From Trichobilharzia szidati (taxonomy: Eukaryota > Platyhelminthes > Trematoda > Strigeidida > Schistosomatidae), in the NCBI GenBank assembly GCA_944472155.2, contig OX235279.1:149938199-150002198 (forward strand): a stretch of 64,000 nt of DNA. The letters run 5' to 3'. The position numbers and the translations under genes are program-made. A model generated the notes under the pieces. The model did not search any database, was not told the origin of the DNA, and saw nothing but the letters and a program-made list of their open reading frames with translations. How positions within the stretch are numbered: position 1 is the stretch's first letter; each line of letters opens with the position of its first letter. Positions 11,037 through 21,359 of the stretch are shown here, one piece after another.

Positions 11037-11042
11037 AATAAA
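11037..11042 (+). promoter_or_regulatory. Candidate poly(A) signal AATAAA
   Basis: The hexamer aataaa lies 715 bases after the stop codon, followed by an A-rich run. Position is plausible for the SNARE mRNA; other cleavage sites are possible in this AT-rich DNA. Confidence 0.4.
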
Positions 11043-11479
11043 AAAATATATACTGAAAAAAAGTGCACTGCATTTTTGAAATTGTAAACTCAGAGAGCCA
11101 GTATTCTTGTCTCTCCCAACCATCATCGTCTAAATTGACAAAAGTAGTCGGTTTAGAGCAGACTGGTGGTATCGTAACCAGAGGAAATTTCTCTTGTAAA
11201 AATCACAATCTTTGCTGTGTTTAGACTTGGGGACCGATTGAATTAAGGTGCGTCCTAGTTAATATCACCTAAGCGGTTGATATAGTTCCTCATAGAAGTT
11301 CTCTGTCAATCACAGTAATTTATACCCTATGATTCCTATCAATTTTCCAGTAGTATTCGGTGACCGGATCGGTATAGTTCTCGTGGTCCCACTGGTTAAG
11401 TGAGTAACAGACACTGTGGCTGATGTTGATGATTTCAATATGTAGCTAGCCAAGGTTTTCACTTCTTCATAGTTGTCAT
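11043..11479. other. Non-coding stretch, nothing recognised
   Basis: Moderate AT content and no domain, repeat or RNA that I recognise. It separates the SNARE gene from an RTE fragment. Confidence 0.35.
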
Positions 11480-12270
11480 GCGTCAAACCGTGGGGAGCGA
11501 AAAGACAGGAATACGGTGAACCGATAAGAAGACTCTAGAAGATCTGGATTTCACGGATGATTTATGTCTAGTGTCACATAAACTCGAAGACTTGCAGGCG
11601 AAAACCAACAAACTGGCTGAAGAAGCAGGCAACGAAGACAGGACTTCAGGTGAACATAAAGAAGACGGAGGTGATGAAGATAACCAACCAACAGCGACAA
11701 CAACCAGCAGCATCACCATCGATGGGAGAAATTTGAAAGAGGTAGCTTCCTTGACTTATCCGACTAGGAAGCACGGTTTCAACCACAGGCGTGGAACGGA
11801 TGAAGATGTCAAAGCTAGTCAGAATCGGAAAGGCAAGATACGCCTTCATCAACCTGAAACCAGTTTGGAAATCTTCTGCACTCAGCATCAAAAGAACAAG
11901 ACTCGGATTTTCAACACAAATGTGAAGTCAGTTCTTCTGTGCGGGTCAGAAACTTAGCCAGCGTGTGACGAAAAGTGTTTTTCAACAGGTCACTGCAAAC
12001 TTTCGTCGCCTTCGATGGCTCCACAGTGAAGATCCAATGGCCAGAAAGAATTAGCACCAAGAAACTAACCAAGAACCTATCATTCAACAAATATGTAGGA
12101 GAAAATGGAGGTGGATTGGGCACAAACTGAGGAGACCGTCGAATGACTTCGCGCGCCAGGCCATTTCTCGAGTAGAACCCGAATGGAAAGTGATGAGTGG
12201 GTCGTTCGAGGATGATATGGAGAGGATCGTGCGACGAGGAGATGAGAGATCGTGGGCCTAGCTAACTAAG
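11480..12270 (+). pseudogene. RTE-type LINE, 3' RT fragment
   Basis: Starting near the FADD box (ctggatttcacggatgattt at 11541), frames give KLEDLQAKTNKLAEEAGNED, SSITIDGRNLKEVASLTYP, RIFNTNVKSVLLCGSET and then ICRRKWRWIGHKLRRPSND with RQAISRVEPEWK. This is the RTE C-terminal order seen at 17615-18785. Frameshifts and stops break it, and it is truncated at both ends. Confidence 0.85.
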
Positions 12271-12699
12271 GACTTACGGTGTTTAGTACTGGTTCAGCTT
12301 TCTGAGCTGAGACATCCCTAGTGCATTGTTGATAGGCTAGGCTTCCCAAACGCGTGAAATGACACTTTGGCGGTTCAAGTCATATCCTTCTGTTCAGTAA
12401 TCACTACTGGTGGACGTGATTGGTTTTCATCACGTGGCCTTTCTACACTGGCTTCCTCGGTAAGCATTTACTCAGATCATAATGTATGGTCCTAATGGTG
12501 CAATTGTTGTCAAGCCTGGCGATGAGAGTCAGAGAACATTAGACAGTTTACATCTTCATTTCAAGCTACAACTACTCTCTATTTGTACTGAATGTGTTCA
12601 GCGACCAAATCGATTTTTCCTAGTAGAATCCAGTTATCGAAAGGTGCAGAGGCACCAATCATCCATGAACAAATAGTCGCGTATTTAGGATTCAGAGAA
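12271..12699. other. Non-coding stretch, nothing recognised
   Basis: A 64-codon open frame at 12482-12676 has no recognisable domain. No tRNA-like box or known repeat end is visible. Confidence 0.35.
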
Positions 12700-13567
12700 C
12701 TAAGATAAATAATTAATATTTTGAATAAAGAAAGAACAAACATATTTACAATTTTGATAATACGAGCTCATTTTATTTCCTGGATTCTCTTCAACTGCGT
12801 ACATCCTAAATAAATCAATTATACTTTACAAAATTTCCCAAACTTACTTTTTACAATGGCTTCGAGTCATAGGTAGAAATTATAAGCAACGTAATTTCAA
12901 AGATAATGTAAGTAGACAGTTATTTAGTGTTAAAAGAGTAACTATTTATGTAGTAATTAGACAGATAGGTGGAGTTCTGATTTCTCTTGAAGACAAGGAT
13001 GGACTAGAGACAAAATACAACAGAGTTAATTTACACATATTATGGTGGAGAATTCACAAGGTTGGGGGTGAATATTGAAGTAAAATAATTTAATAGATTT
13101 GGGAACTTAATAGTGAGTTCAACTCAGCAAGTGCAAATCAAACCAAACTCTCCTGAAATCATTGTCATAAGTGTGTTTAGACATTTTGTAACAGATAATT
13201 GATTTATTTAGGATGTACGCAGTTGCAGAGAGTGTATCGGTGGCATAGCGATTAGGACGCTCGCCGACCATGCACATGGTCTGGGGTTCGATCCCCGGCC
13301 GACGCACTCCTTTACCTCGCTAAGCCAGAAATAATGCTGGTGAAGAGGAAAGGTTGGGCATGAGGCGAGCAACCCCATCCTGTAAAATAAACACTGCTAC
13401 AGAAACTTCAAGTCACTAGCTTGAAACCCTATGTTCCACTGGGGAACGTGAAGGGAAAAAACAAAGACAGTTGAAGAGAATCCACGGAATAAGGCGAGCT
13501 CGTATTATCCTGCAAAAATAATGCTCGTTCTTTCTTCATTCAAACTAATAAAAACACCGGTTGTATG
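12700..13567. repeat. Fold-back (long inverted repeat) unit, right arm split by a SINE
   Basis: The left arm (about 12700-12850) reappears reversed at about 13150-13219 plus 13480-13567. For example, gataatacgagctc at about 12760 mirrors gagctcgtattatc at about 13496, and aactgcgtacatcctaaata mirrors tatttaggatgtacgcagtt. The right arm is interrupted by a SINE at 13232-13467. The internal part has no recognised coding sequence. It could be a MITE-like element or an inverted duplication. Confidence 0.75.
13232..13467 (+). mobile_element. tRNA-derived SINE, RTE-tailed family, with target duplication
   Basis: The head has an A-box-like ggcatagcgattaggacg and a B box ggggttcgatcccc. The body runs cctcgctaagccagaaataa, gaggaaaggttgggcatgag and aataaacactgctacagaa; the tail is gaaaccctatgttccact followed by A-rich DNA. 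Flanks cagttgcagaga (13220-13231) and cagttgaagaga (13468-13479) are a 12-bp target duplication with one mismatch. The uninterrupted target can be read in mirror image at about 12785-12825. Confidence 0.9.
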
Positions 13568-13986
13568 AAATTAATATTTTTCCTGAATTCAAAGGCGAGA
13601 ATATAATCCATCTTCCTGATGTCATTTAAAGGCCAAGTAACCGTTGTAACTTAAAATAAAGCCTTTTGAAAATATATGTCTGACTTAGTTTGTATGCTTA
13701 ATTTATGTGAAACTGTGATCCACGCATCTAGATACTTGGCTTTTCTCAATGACTGAGTTCACCAATTCAAAGCTCGTTAGATTCAGGGAAGCTTAGACAA
13801 ACTGGTGTAGTACCCGTGATTTTATTTTTAATCGGCGTTTAAGATCTCAGTGTGCAAATTATGATATACAGCGCATTCGTTGAATTAAGGATTTTTTCCC
13901 TATTAATTTGTGTATCAGCAAAAGCAAAAGTGATTGGGACAACGGTGTATACTTTATGGGTTGACAGAACTTTGTATTTCCGTGGG
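13568..13986. other. Non-coding stretch, nothing recognised
   Basis: AT-rich with no open frame of note and no recognised repeat. Confidence 0.35.
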
Positions 13987-14195
13987 TTTTTTTTACTCCT
14001 TCACGTTCCCAGCGGAACATAGGGCTTCAGGCTAGAGCTTTGAAGTTTCGGTAGGGGTTGGTGGTCTCACGCCCAACCATCCTTCTTGACCAGTCTTATT
14101 ACTGGCTTAGCGAGGTAAGGGAGTGCATCGTCCTGGCGTCGAACCCCGACCACCTGCGTGGTTGGCGAGCATTCTACCGCTGTGCCACCGACGCA
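13987..14195 (-). mobile_element. tRNA-derived SINE, RTE-tailed family, reversed
   Basis: The minus strand reads tgcgtcggtggcacagcggt (A-box side), then a B-box-like ggggttcgacgcc, the body ggttgggcgtgagaccacca and the tail gaagccctatgttccgctgg; it ends in an A run (T run at 13987-13994 on +). Confidence 0.85.
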
Positions 14196-14726
14196 AATAT
14201 TTCAGTAGTGAATTACTCTATGTTTCTGAATCTATTAATCCTATTGTTACACTTAAGTCACGTTTAACTGGATGTACTAATTCCATTTGGAATTGCTTTA
14301 TGAAATCATTGGTCTATATAATTTTATATTGTTGGAGGTTTGTATCTCAGGTAGGTGATATTGGCATATATGTGTTCCTTGAGCTGGATGGTCTAATTAA
14401 GAAGCTTTCATTGTCTTTGTAAACATCTTCAGCACATACTTCAACCACACCAATATATAATTTTATAATCCAATTAAGTGATCTATATATTTTCATTCGA
14501 GAGTTGAAGATTATGAAGGTGAGGACTTTTTAGAATGATAGAGTTTGCAAATCCTTTGAAAAAGTTGTTCAACATTCACTGGTTTTGTATGGGTGTGAAT
14601 AATTGGTATAAGTACTTGGTCTTTAAGCTACGCTACTCATACTTCAGCTTCAGTGACCAAATAATATATTGATCTGTTCTGCACATGAAAATACACAGGA
14701 AGATTTCCCCGAGAAAAGTGATATGA
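14196..14726. other. Non-coding stretch, nothing recognised
   Basis: AT-rich sequence without a recognised repeat or domain. Confidence 0.35.
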
Positions 14727-15125
14727 GTGTGTACGCAACTCAGAGAAGTTGATTTCAGCTCCGTCCACACTCAAATAGATTATGCTGCTATCAACTATCG
14801 ATCGCATAGGGACTTAAAAAAAAATCGCTCCTTCTGTTGCACTTGTCTGGATTCTGATCATTGCTTTAGTGTTCTCCAGGTTTATCTTGCGATTTGTGTG
14901 GTGAGCGTAAACGTCGTCCTCAACAAGTTGACGTAAATTAACTGCTAACACGTAGTGCCGCTACCAAATATCAAACTGGGGCAAACTTAAGGCTAGTTAC
15001 TAACCCTTCAGATAGTACAGACGATCATTGGCTGCACTTACAAGACGCCATGAAAATGGAGAGTAAAGTCGCTTGCGGCTTAAAAGAACGTCCCGATAAA
15101 AAAATTTTGGGTTTCTGTGAGTTCC
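14727..15125 (+). pseudogene. LINE fragment: AP-endonuclease C-terminus and linker
   Basis: Translation gives TQIDYAAINYRSHRDLK and TCLDSDHCF, which match the end of the LINE AP-like endonuclease (the TQIDHIAI strand and the SDH box with the catalytic histidine). A frame change leads to TRSAATKYQTGANLRLVTNP, SDSTDDHWLHLQDAMKME and VACGLKERP, the linker before the RT. The RT itself is missing, so this is truncated at the 3' side, which is unusual for a LINE insertion. Confidence 0.7.
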
Positions 15126-15624
15126 TCACACCATCTTGATACCTAAGTAAAGCTCTTACGTATACAGTTTAAGTGTGTACAACATTTTCATACTATGAAT
15201 TAAAAGTAGGTCTGAATGGAGAATATTCTTTTCAATAAATACCATTCAAGTTCTTACACTTATAAAATAGGACATTTAATATTACAAAAAGAGCCAGTTG
15301 TGTGGCGGATACGTTCTTCTTGCATAGAACAACAGATTGGTTATAGGATGACAAAAAGATATAGAAATTTGTGTGACAATTGTGCTGGGCCAAATGCAAG
15401 ACCATGGCGGACACTCATGATAAGACCATAAAATGTTGAGAAGAAAAACTGATAAGTCTGTCAAATATGTTTGATGAGTGGCTAGTACAGAAGTAGTATG
15501 CACTAAACGAGAGACAATAAGACGGTGGTGATTAGTTCATCATGAAATAACCACTATGGGAAGTGAATGAGACGAAGTCATGTAATGTGATCAAAAATAA
15601 TATCACTAGTCATAAAACCAAATA

Positions 15625-15834
15625 AGCGTCTGTGGTTCAGTCAGTGGTAGAACATGGGAATGGTGCGGGGTTCGAGCCCCTGTTGACGCACTCCTAAACC
15701 GGTAGTAAGCCTGGTAAAGAGGGAAGGTTGGAAGTGAGACTGGCAACCCCCTTGCGTAAAAAACACCACTGCTAATGAAACTTCAAAGCACTAACTTGAA
15801 GTCCTATGTTCCACTGGGAACGCAAAAGAACAAA
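15625..15834 (+). mobile_element. tRNA-derived SINE, diverged subtype (copy A)
   Basis: The head gcgtctgtggttcagtcagt with B box ggggttcgagcccc is followed by the body (ggtaaagagggaaggttgg, aacaccactgctaatgaaac) and the tail gaagtcctatgttccactgg. Compared with 23704-23923, part of the tRNA-like anticodon region is missing (aacatgggaatggtg against aacactggccgaccatgcga). Confidence 0.85.
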
Positions 15835-16191
15835 GTAATGACAATAAGTCAGAATAGTTTGTTAATGTCTGTGTGTATGGAGAACTTGATAGTTTTTTGA
15901 AGGATGCCGGAATGGAGGGTATAAATTATAAAACATTGTGACTAAAATTGTTTGAACAAGGAGGAAAAAAAGTATCAGAAGAAGAGAAGCCTTTTTATGA
16001 AAACTAGTGACTTGCTTGATTCTTCTAATAAGGAGCCTGAACGACTGCTGCTATCAGTGTAGACAGAATAATAACACCATGCTTCATTGTCTGCTAACCA
16101 AAGAGCATTGGTAGACTATTAAAAGAGACTGGAGTTGTAATTATGAACACACGCTTATATAAGATGAATTCTATACCAGTAGATAGATGGA

Positions 16192-16429
16192 GTGCGTCGG
16201 TGGCACAGTGGTTATGATGCTCGCCGACCATGCACATGGTCCGGGGTTCAATCACCCGCCACAGACGCACTCCTTTACCCCGTTAAGCCAGAAATGAAAG
16301 CTGGTAAAAGGGGAAAGGTTGGACATGAGGCTAGCAACCCCATCCTGTAAAAATAAACACTGCTAAAGAAACTTCAAGCCTCTAGCTTGAAGCCCTATGT
16401 TCCACTGGGAACGTGAAGGAATAAAAAAA
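16192..16429 (+). mobile_element. tRNA-derived SINE with exact target duplication (copy A)
   Basis: Head tgcgtcggtggcacagtggt, B-box region ggggttcaatcacccgcc, tail gaagccctatgttccactgg and an A run. It is flanked by agatagatgga at 16181-16191 and 16430-16440. The same insertion with the same flanks occurs at 24280-24516. Confidence 0.92.
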
Positions 16430-16554
16430 AGATAGATGGAAGTTTCAAAACCGAAGTTAATTAAAGATTAGACAGAGAAACTTAGAAAAAGACATCACCA
16501 AAGAAAGATAAGGAGAAGGGTGTACCTCACTAACTACACATGAGAACTTAATAG

Positions 16555-17470
16555 TTACGGGTAGAACCATTCCATGCATGTACAGTTTACCAAAAGTGCA
16601 TAGATCGGGAGTGTCACCTTACCATGAGATCGCAGAGTGGATGGTACAGTTACTTCCACCTCTCTACGATCAACCAGTACAGTACAGTGTGGAGCATACA
16701 TTTCAGTCTGTTAATAAAATTTTAAAAACCTGAGTAGAACTGACAAATATATGAGATCCCTTGATGTTACATTCTTATTTACTAACATCCCCATGGTGCA
16801 AAACGGTATATTGTAACTGATAAAGAGAAAGCTGTACATCAGTATTCCTATTAACAATCTGAAGGAACTACGACTTTAATGAGTTTCTGCTTGGTACTGA
16901 AATGACACACTGATAGACTGGCAAAGGCATCTACCCTAGGCCTTATATTTGGGGACACATTTCCTTTGAAACTAGAAAAATGTCTGTTGAAATAGGAGAT
17001 AGTGAAAATAGAACTGTACTGTCTTCGCATTCATGTCACCAATGATTTCATTTTGAGCCAGTCCAATTGTACTTGAAGAGTGGTCGGCTGCACCTGCAAC
17101 GAAAAGAAGAATGACTCTTTGCGCTCTCTCGACCATATTTAGAAAACTAGAGACCAAAGCTCAATATACACACTTTCTTAGCTTTGTATCAATGAAATAC
17201 ATGCGTAATTTAATCAGACGCTTAGCACTGAGAACAACGTCAGTTTACTCCGTAGACTGTGTGTACAGGAAGAATTATGTTATTCTGGATACTAAGAGAA
17301 AACGGATATCTGGAGAAGTTTACAAAAGCCAGCTTAGCTTACAGCAGTCACAAATATGAATTGGCAATGAGTAGCGAAAAAGCTACTATCTTTATGTTTG
17401 CTATTCAAAGGAGATAGTCCTATGGGATATCATCCCAAAGACTAACCAGAAAGATAAAGATAATTTACTA
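16555..17470 (+). pseudogene. PLE reverse transcriptase remnant (copy A)
   Basis: Frames give MYSLPKVHRSGV, YHEIPEWMVQLLPPLYDQP, QYSVEHTFQSVNKILKT, then a stop and a frame shift leading to MRSLDVTFLFTNIPM, which match the early RT motifs of PLEs (LPKxHK and the SFDVxSLFTNVP box). Downstream sequence to about 17470 is co-linear in copy B but too decayed to assign. A 30-bp deletion relative to copy B removes residues between SGVS and YHEI. Confidence 0.7.
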
Positions 17471-17614
17471 CTACACAAATCCATTTCTACCCTTCAGTAG
17501 CCGTCCACTATTAGTGCTGAAGTTATTACCAAGCATGGCAATTAGAGCCAGAGAATATTAGAAAAAATCCAATCTTCATTGAAAACTATAGATATTTTCT
17601 ATTATTTCACAATT

Positions 17615-18785
17615 ATGTGCATCATCATCGAACAAAGCATGGAATGGAAATCAAACCTCTACCTCTACTTTATAGACTTTGAGAAGGCCTTCAACAGCGT
17701 TGACCGCGAAGTAATTTGGAAACTACTCGAGTACTACGGCGTACCCCAAATATTCATCAACCTTATTCAACAGCTGTACGACAACGGCACATGTCAAGTG
17801 ATCCACAACGGAAAACTCAGCGAGTCTTTTGGAGTAAACACAGGAGTCAGACAAGGGTGCTTATTATCACCAATGATATTCCTAATTGTGGTGGACTGGA
17901 TTATGCGTCAGACAGTGGGAAACGAGAAGACAGGGATATCCTGGACCCACCTGAAGAATCTAGAAGACCTGAATTTCGCATACACAAAATCAAAGACTTA
18001 CAAGCAAAAACCGACAAACTGGTCGAAGAAGCAGCAAAGACAGCACTCCAGGTGAACATAGACAAGACGGAGGTTATGAAAATAACCAACCAACAACAAC
18101 AGCAGCAGCAACATCCAGCGCCAATCACCATCAACGGGAGGGATTTGAAAGAGGTTACTTCATTCACTTATCTAGGGAGCATTGTCTCAACCACAGGAGG
18201 AACGGACGAGGATGTCAAATCGAGAATCGGGAAGGCGAGAAACACACTCATCAACCTGAAACCAATCTGGAAATCTTCGCCACTCAGCATCAACAACAAA
18301 ATTCGGATTTTCAATACAAACGTCAAATCAGTCAGTTCTTCTATACGGATCAGAAACTTGGCGGGTCACAAAGAATATTTCCAACAGCCTGTTGCAGACC
18401 TTTATCAACAACTGTCTTCGTTCTATACTGAAGATCAGATGGCCGGAAAGAATCACCAACAAGAAACTATGGGGACAAACAAAACAAGAACCAATCGCTC
18501 AACAAATATGCAGGAGAAAGTGGAGATGGATTGGACACTCGCTGAGGAGGCCGTTGGGTGACATCGTGCGTCAGGCCCTCGAGTGGAACCCGAAAGGGAA
18601 GTGGCGAGTGGGACGTCCAAGGGTGACATGGAGGAGATCGTGTGAAGAGGAGTTGAAACAGTATGGACTAACATGGATGCAAGTGAAAAGTACATCAGAA
18701 GATAGAAGCAAGTGGAGGCGTGCATTTGAAGCCCTATGTTCCACTAGGAACCCAAGGGAACAATAATAATAATAGTGTGTACACT
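17615..18785 (+). mobile_element. 5'-truncated RTE-type LINE inserted in copy A only
   Basis: Copy B shows the empty site (cacaatt joined to gtagtgtctg at about 25704). The insert begins inside the RT (CIIIEQSMEWKSNLYLYFID) and continues FEKAFNSVDREVIWKLLEYY, NTGVRQGCLLSPMIF and VVDWIM. The FADD region is deleted (NLEDLNFAY runs straight into KIKDLQAKT in another frame). The rest is LQVNIDKTEVMKI, INGRDLKEVTSFTYLGSIVS, RIFNTNVKSV, ICRRKWRWIGHSLRRP and FEALCSTRNPREQ, then a stop at 18764-18766 and an (aat)n tail. Three frames are needed, so it is inactive. Wording matches schistosome SR2-like RTE elements. No clear target duplication was found. Confidence 0.9.
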
Positions 18786-18973
18786 GTAGTGTCTGAATGT
18801 GTAAAAGTATCCAGTGACCAGAGAGACATGTCCTAGTATAATTCATACCGAAAGGTGTGGTCACCATCAAAGCCGCAACCATAGCTCCTCCTATGATTCA
18901 AGTCAGAAATATGTGGGTTCTTGTGCGGATTTGACATTATTTACCAACCTGGTTCAGAAAGGGTAAAATCAAA

Positions 18974-19731
18974 CACATAGAAAGTTCACTTCTATCACAA
19001 CTGGTAAACATAAGATATCACACTGATACTATCATAACACAAGCTGAATTCATTGGCATTCACACTTCGCCTACATCTTCTACATATAGTTGGAGTTGTT
19101 GCAATACTATCAACTAAACTGGAAATTTGTACTCAAAAATAACACATTCAGATGTTGTTCTTACCATGGTCAGATTTGGATTAGAGCTTCTCTCTTCCAT
19201 GGTTTTATTTTCTTCTTGTTGCCCTCTGTTGCTTTTTGCCTTTTCTTTTCGTCCAAACAGTTTTAGTCACAATGTTATATAATTTATGCTCTTCATACTA
19301 GTTTCCTACAAAAACTATCGAATTCTATATGCATGTAGACATTAGCATAGAAAGTTCACATAGAAAGTTCACTTCTATCACAAATGGTAAACATAAGATA
19401 TCACACTGATACTATCATAACACAAGCTGAATTCATTGGCATTCACACTTCGCCTACATCTTCTACATATAGTTGGAGTTGTTGCAATACTATCAACTAA
19501 ACTGGAAATTTGTACTCAAAAATAACACATTCAGATGTTGTTCTTACCATGGTCAGATTTGGATTAGAGCTTCTCTCTTCCATGGTTTTATTTTCTTCTT
19601 GTTGCCCTCTGTTGCTTTTTGCCTTTTCTTTTCGTCCAAACAGTTTTAGTCACAATGTTATATAATTTATGCTCTTCATACTAGTTTCCTACAAAAACTA
19701 TCGAATTCTATATGCATGTAGACATTAGCAG
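18974..19731. repeat. Tandem duplication, two units of 383 bp
   Basis: Unit 18974-19356 is repeated at 19357-19731 (last few bases missing) with almost no differences, for example acaactgg against acaaatgg. Copy B has a single unit (about 25908-26278). The near identity shows the doubling is much younger than the block duplication. Confidence 0.93.
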
Positions 19732-19734
19732 GTG

Positions 19735-20190
19735 CGTTTAAAATGTTCGCTTCTCTTTTGCTTCACGGACTGTGTAAAACGAGTGAGAAAGTGATTCGTG
19801 AAAGTCAGACTGCGTTTCGTCCAGGTCATGGATGCACTGGTGACATGTTTTCCATTCATAAGTTGCTAGAATACTGCCACACGTATAGCAGACCAACAAG
19901 TTTCTTCTTGATGTTGGAGCCGCCTACAGTTAGTTGGACAGAACTGTCCTTTAGAATTTTCTGTTAGGGAGAAGTTTGTTAACAGACTCATAGCAGTATA
20001 TAGAAACACCTCACGTAGAGATATCTCTCCTGTTACCAGTTAACAGAGGAGTTATATGTAGATGCCAAGTCTCACGATTTCTCTTTAACTTTGCCATAGA
20101 TAACATATTTCAGACAGCTATAAGGGATGTACAACACACAGGCGTCAAATCGCGCCTAATCGGGTGGTGGTTGATGTCTGTAAGTATGGT
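19735..20190 (+). pseudogene. LINE reverse transcriptase remnant (copy A)
   Basis: The frame at 19743 reads MFASLLLHGLCKTSEKVIRE, SQTAFRPGHGCTGDMFSIHK and LLEYCHTYSRPTSFF, matching the LINE RT block that in better copies reads QAGFRPGRGCTDQIFTLRQ. The following sequence is frame-shifted, with LTEELYVDAKS and NFAIDNIFQTAI-like remnants of the VRQGCPLSP and FNFxID blocks. A near-identical copy is at 26278-26790. Confidence 0.8.
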
Positions 20191-20734
20191 GTGTGCTTAG
20201 AGCATTCTAAGTGCAAAGTATAGGTGCAGAACTACAACAATCTGCACTCACAGTGAGAAGTAGTCGAGTTCGTTTATTTAAATAGTTACGTCAGTACTGG
20301 GGAAGTGGCGGACGAAATGTCTAACTATACAGTGAAAGCTGGGTGCCATACGCCAATTTAGGCCACCCCTGGCGCCGTCGTAACTTTAGTCTGGTTGTCT
20401 GAGTCAGTGGCCCAAGACCTTATAAGATATGTTCGAAAATCATAGTCCTTGGCAAGCATACTACAAACTCCTCCTTTTCTCTATTTCTGAAAATGATGAG
20501 CATCCTTTGAATGCTTTCGACTAGTATGTTTTCTTTCTTTATCATGGTCCTCTTCCTCAACTCTTCTTTCTCCTCTCCATGTTGCACATTGTACGCATAT
20601 TGTACCAAATTTGGGTTTAAAATAAAATAAACAAAGTTGGAAGCAAATTCGTCTTAGATGTAGGATAAAGACATTGTTTGCGAGTATTCATAGGTTGATG
20701 AAGTCTTTGACGTAGGGAAGCATAGTCTACTGGT
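20191..20734. other. Spacer within copy A, no feature recognised
   Basis: Co-linear with 26791-27324 of copy B. Minus-strand frames here are short, rich in K/E and without a domain. Probably decayed LINE 3' part. Confidence 0.4.
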
Positions 20735-20945
20735 CTGGAGATGCTGAAGACCAGTAACTACAGGCTGTTAGTGAAATGGCCCAAAATTAATCTTAATGGT
20801 ACACACGCATTGACTAATTGTAATCTCCTAGTTCTGTTCAAGCTTCATCACCCTTTTCCTACCTTTATCCGTGCCTTTATGAAGCTTTGTAATATGAACT
20901 CTTGCACTTTTGTGCATAATTCTACAGGGAAAATTCGGTAATCCA
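20735..20945 (+). mobile_element. LINE 3' tail (copy A)
   Basis: The sequence gatgctgaagaccagtaact, ttaatggtacacacgcattg and tgaactcttgcacttttgtg resembles the end of the insertion at 29014-29404 (ggcgcagatgcatccactcc, ttaactgctgcacatatgtg) and is repeated at 27325-27535. It may be the 3' UTR of the LINE whose RT lies upstream. Confidence 0.5.
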
Positions 20946-21359
20946 TCCAATTTGTATTAACTCACCTATACTGACTGTTTTCATATTTTGCTAATAATGT
21001 TAAAGGATACTCCGAATAAAGATATTCCATCCTCCGTCACCAGTGTTATTTTCTACAGTATCACAAACCACACATCTAATACAACTCATAGCCTGGTCGT
21101 GAGCAAAACCGGAATTCAATTAATATTATTTTCAGTCTGAAAACAAGTCATGCACAAATTTCAATCAATTCCTGAATTTATAACATGATATCCACTACTG
21201 ATTATGTGGATGAACCTGGTAAATAGAAAGCAGTTTACAGATATGTAAATGTCTTTCATTTTGAATTATGACAATTGGTCGATATGTCTTCTTTCGTTGA
21301 AAGAAAAGGTAGGCATTGGAACATGGTATCTACATATCATCTTTTAGGTTGAAAATGAT

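Noticed and set aside
18974..19731. CRISPR-like or satellite array
   Set aside because: There are only two 383-bp units and copy B has one, so this is a simple tandem duplication.
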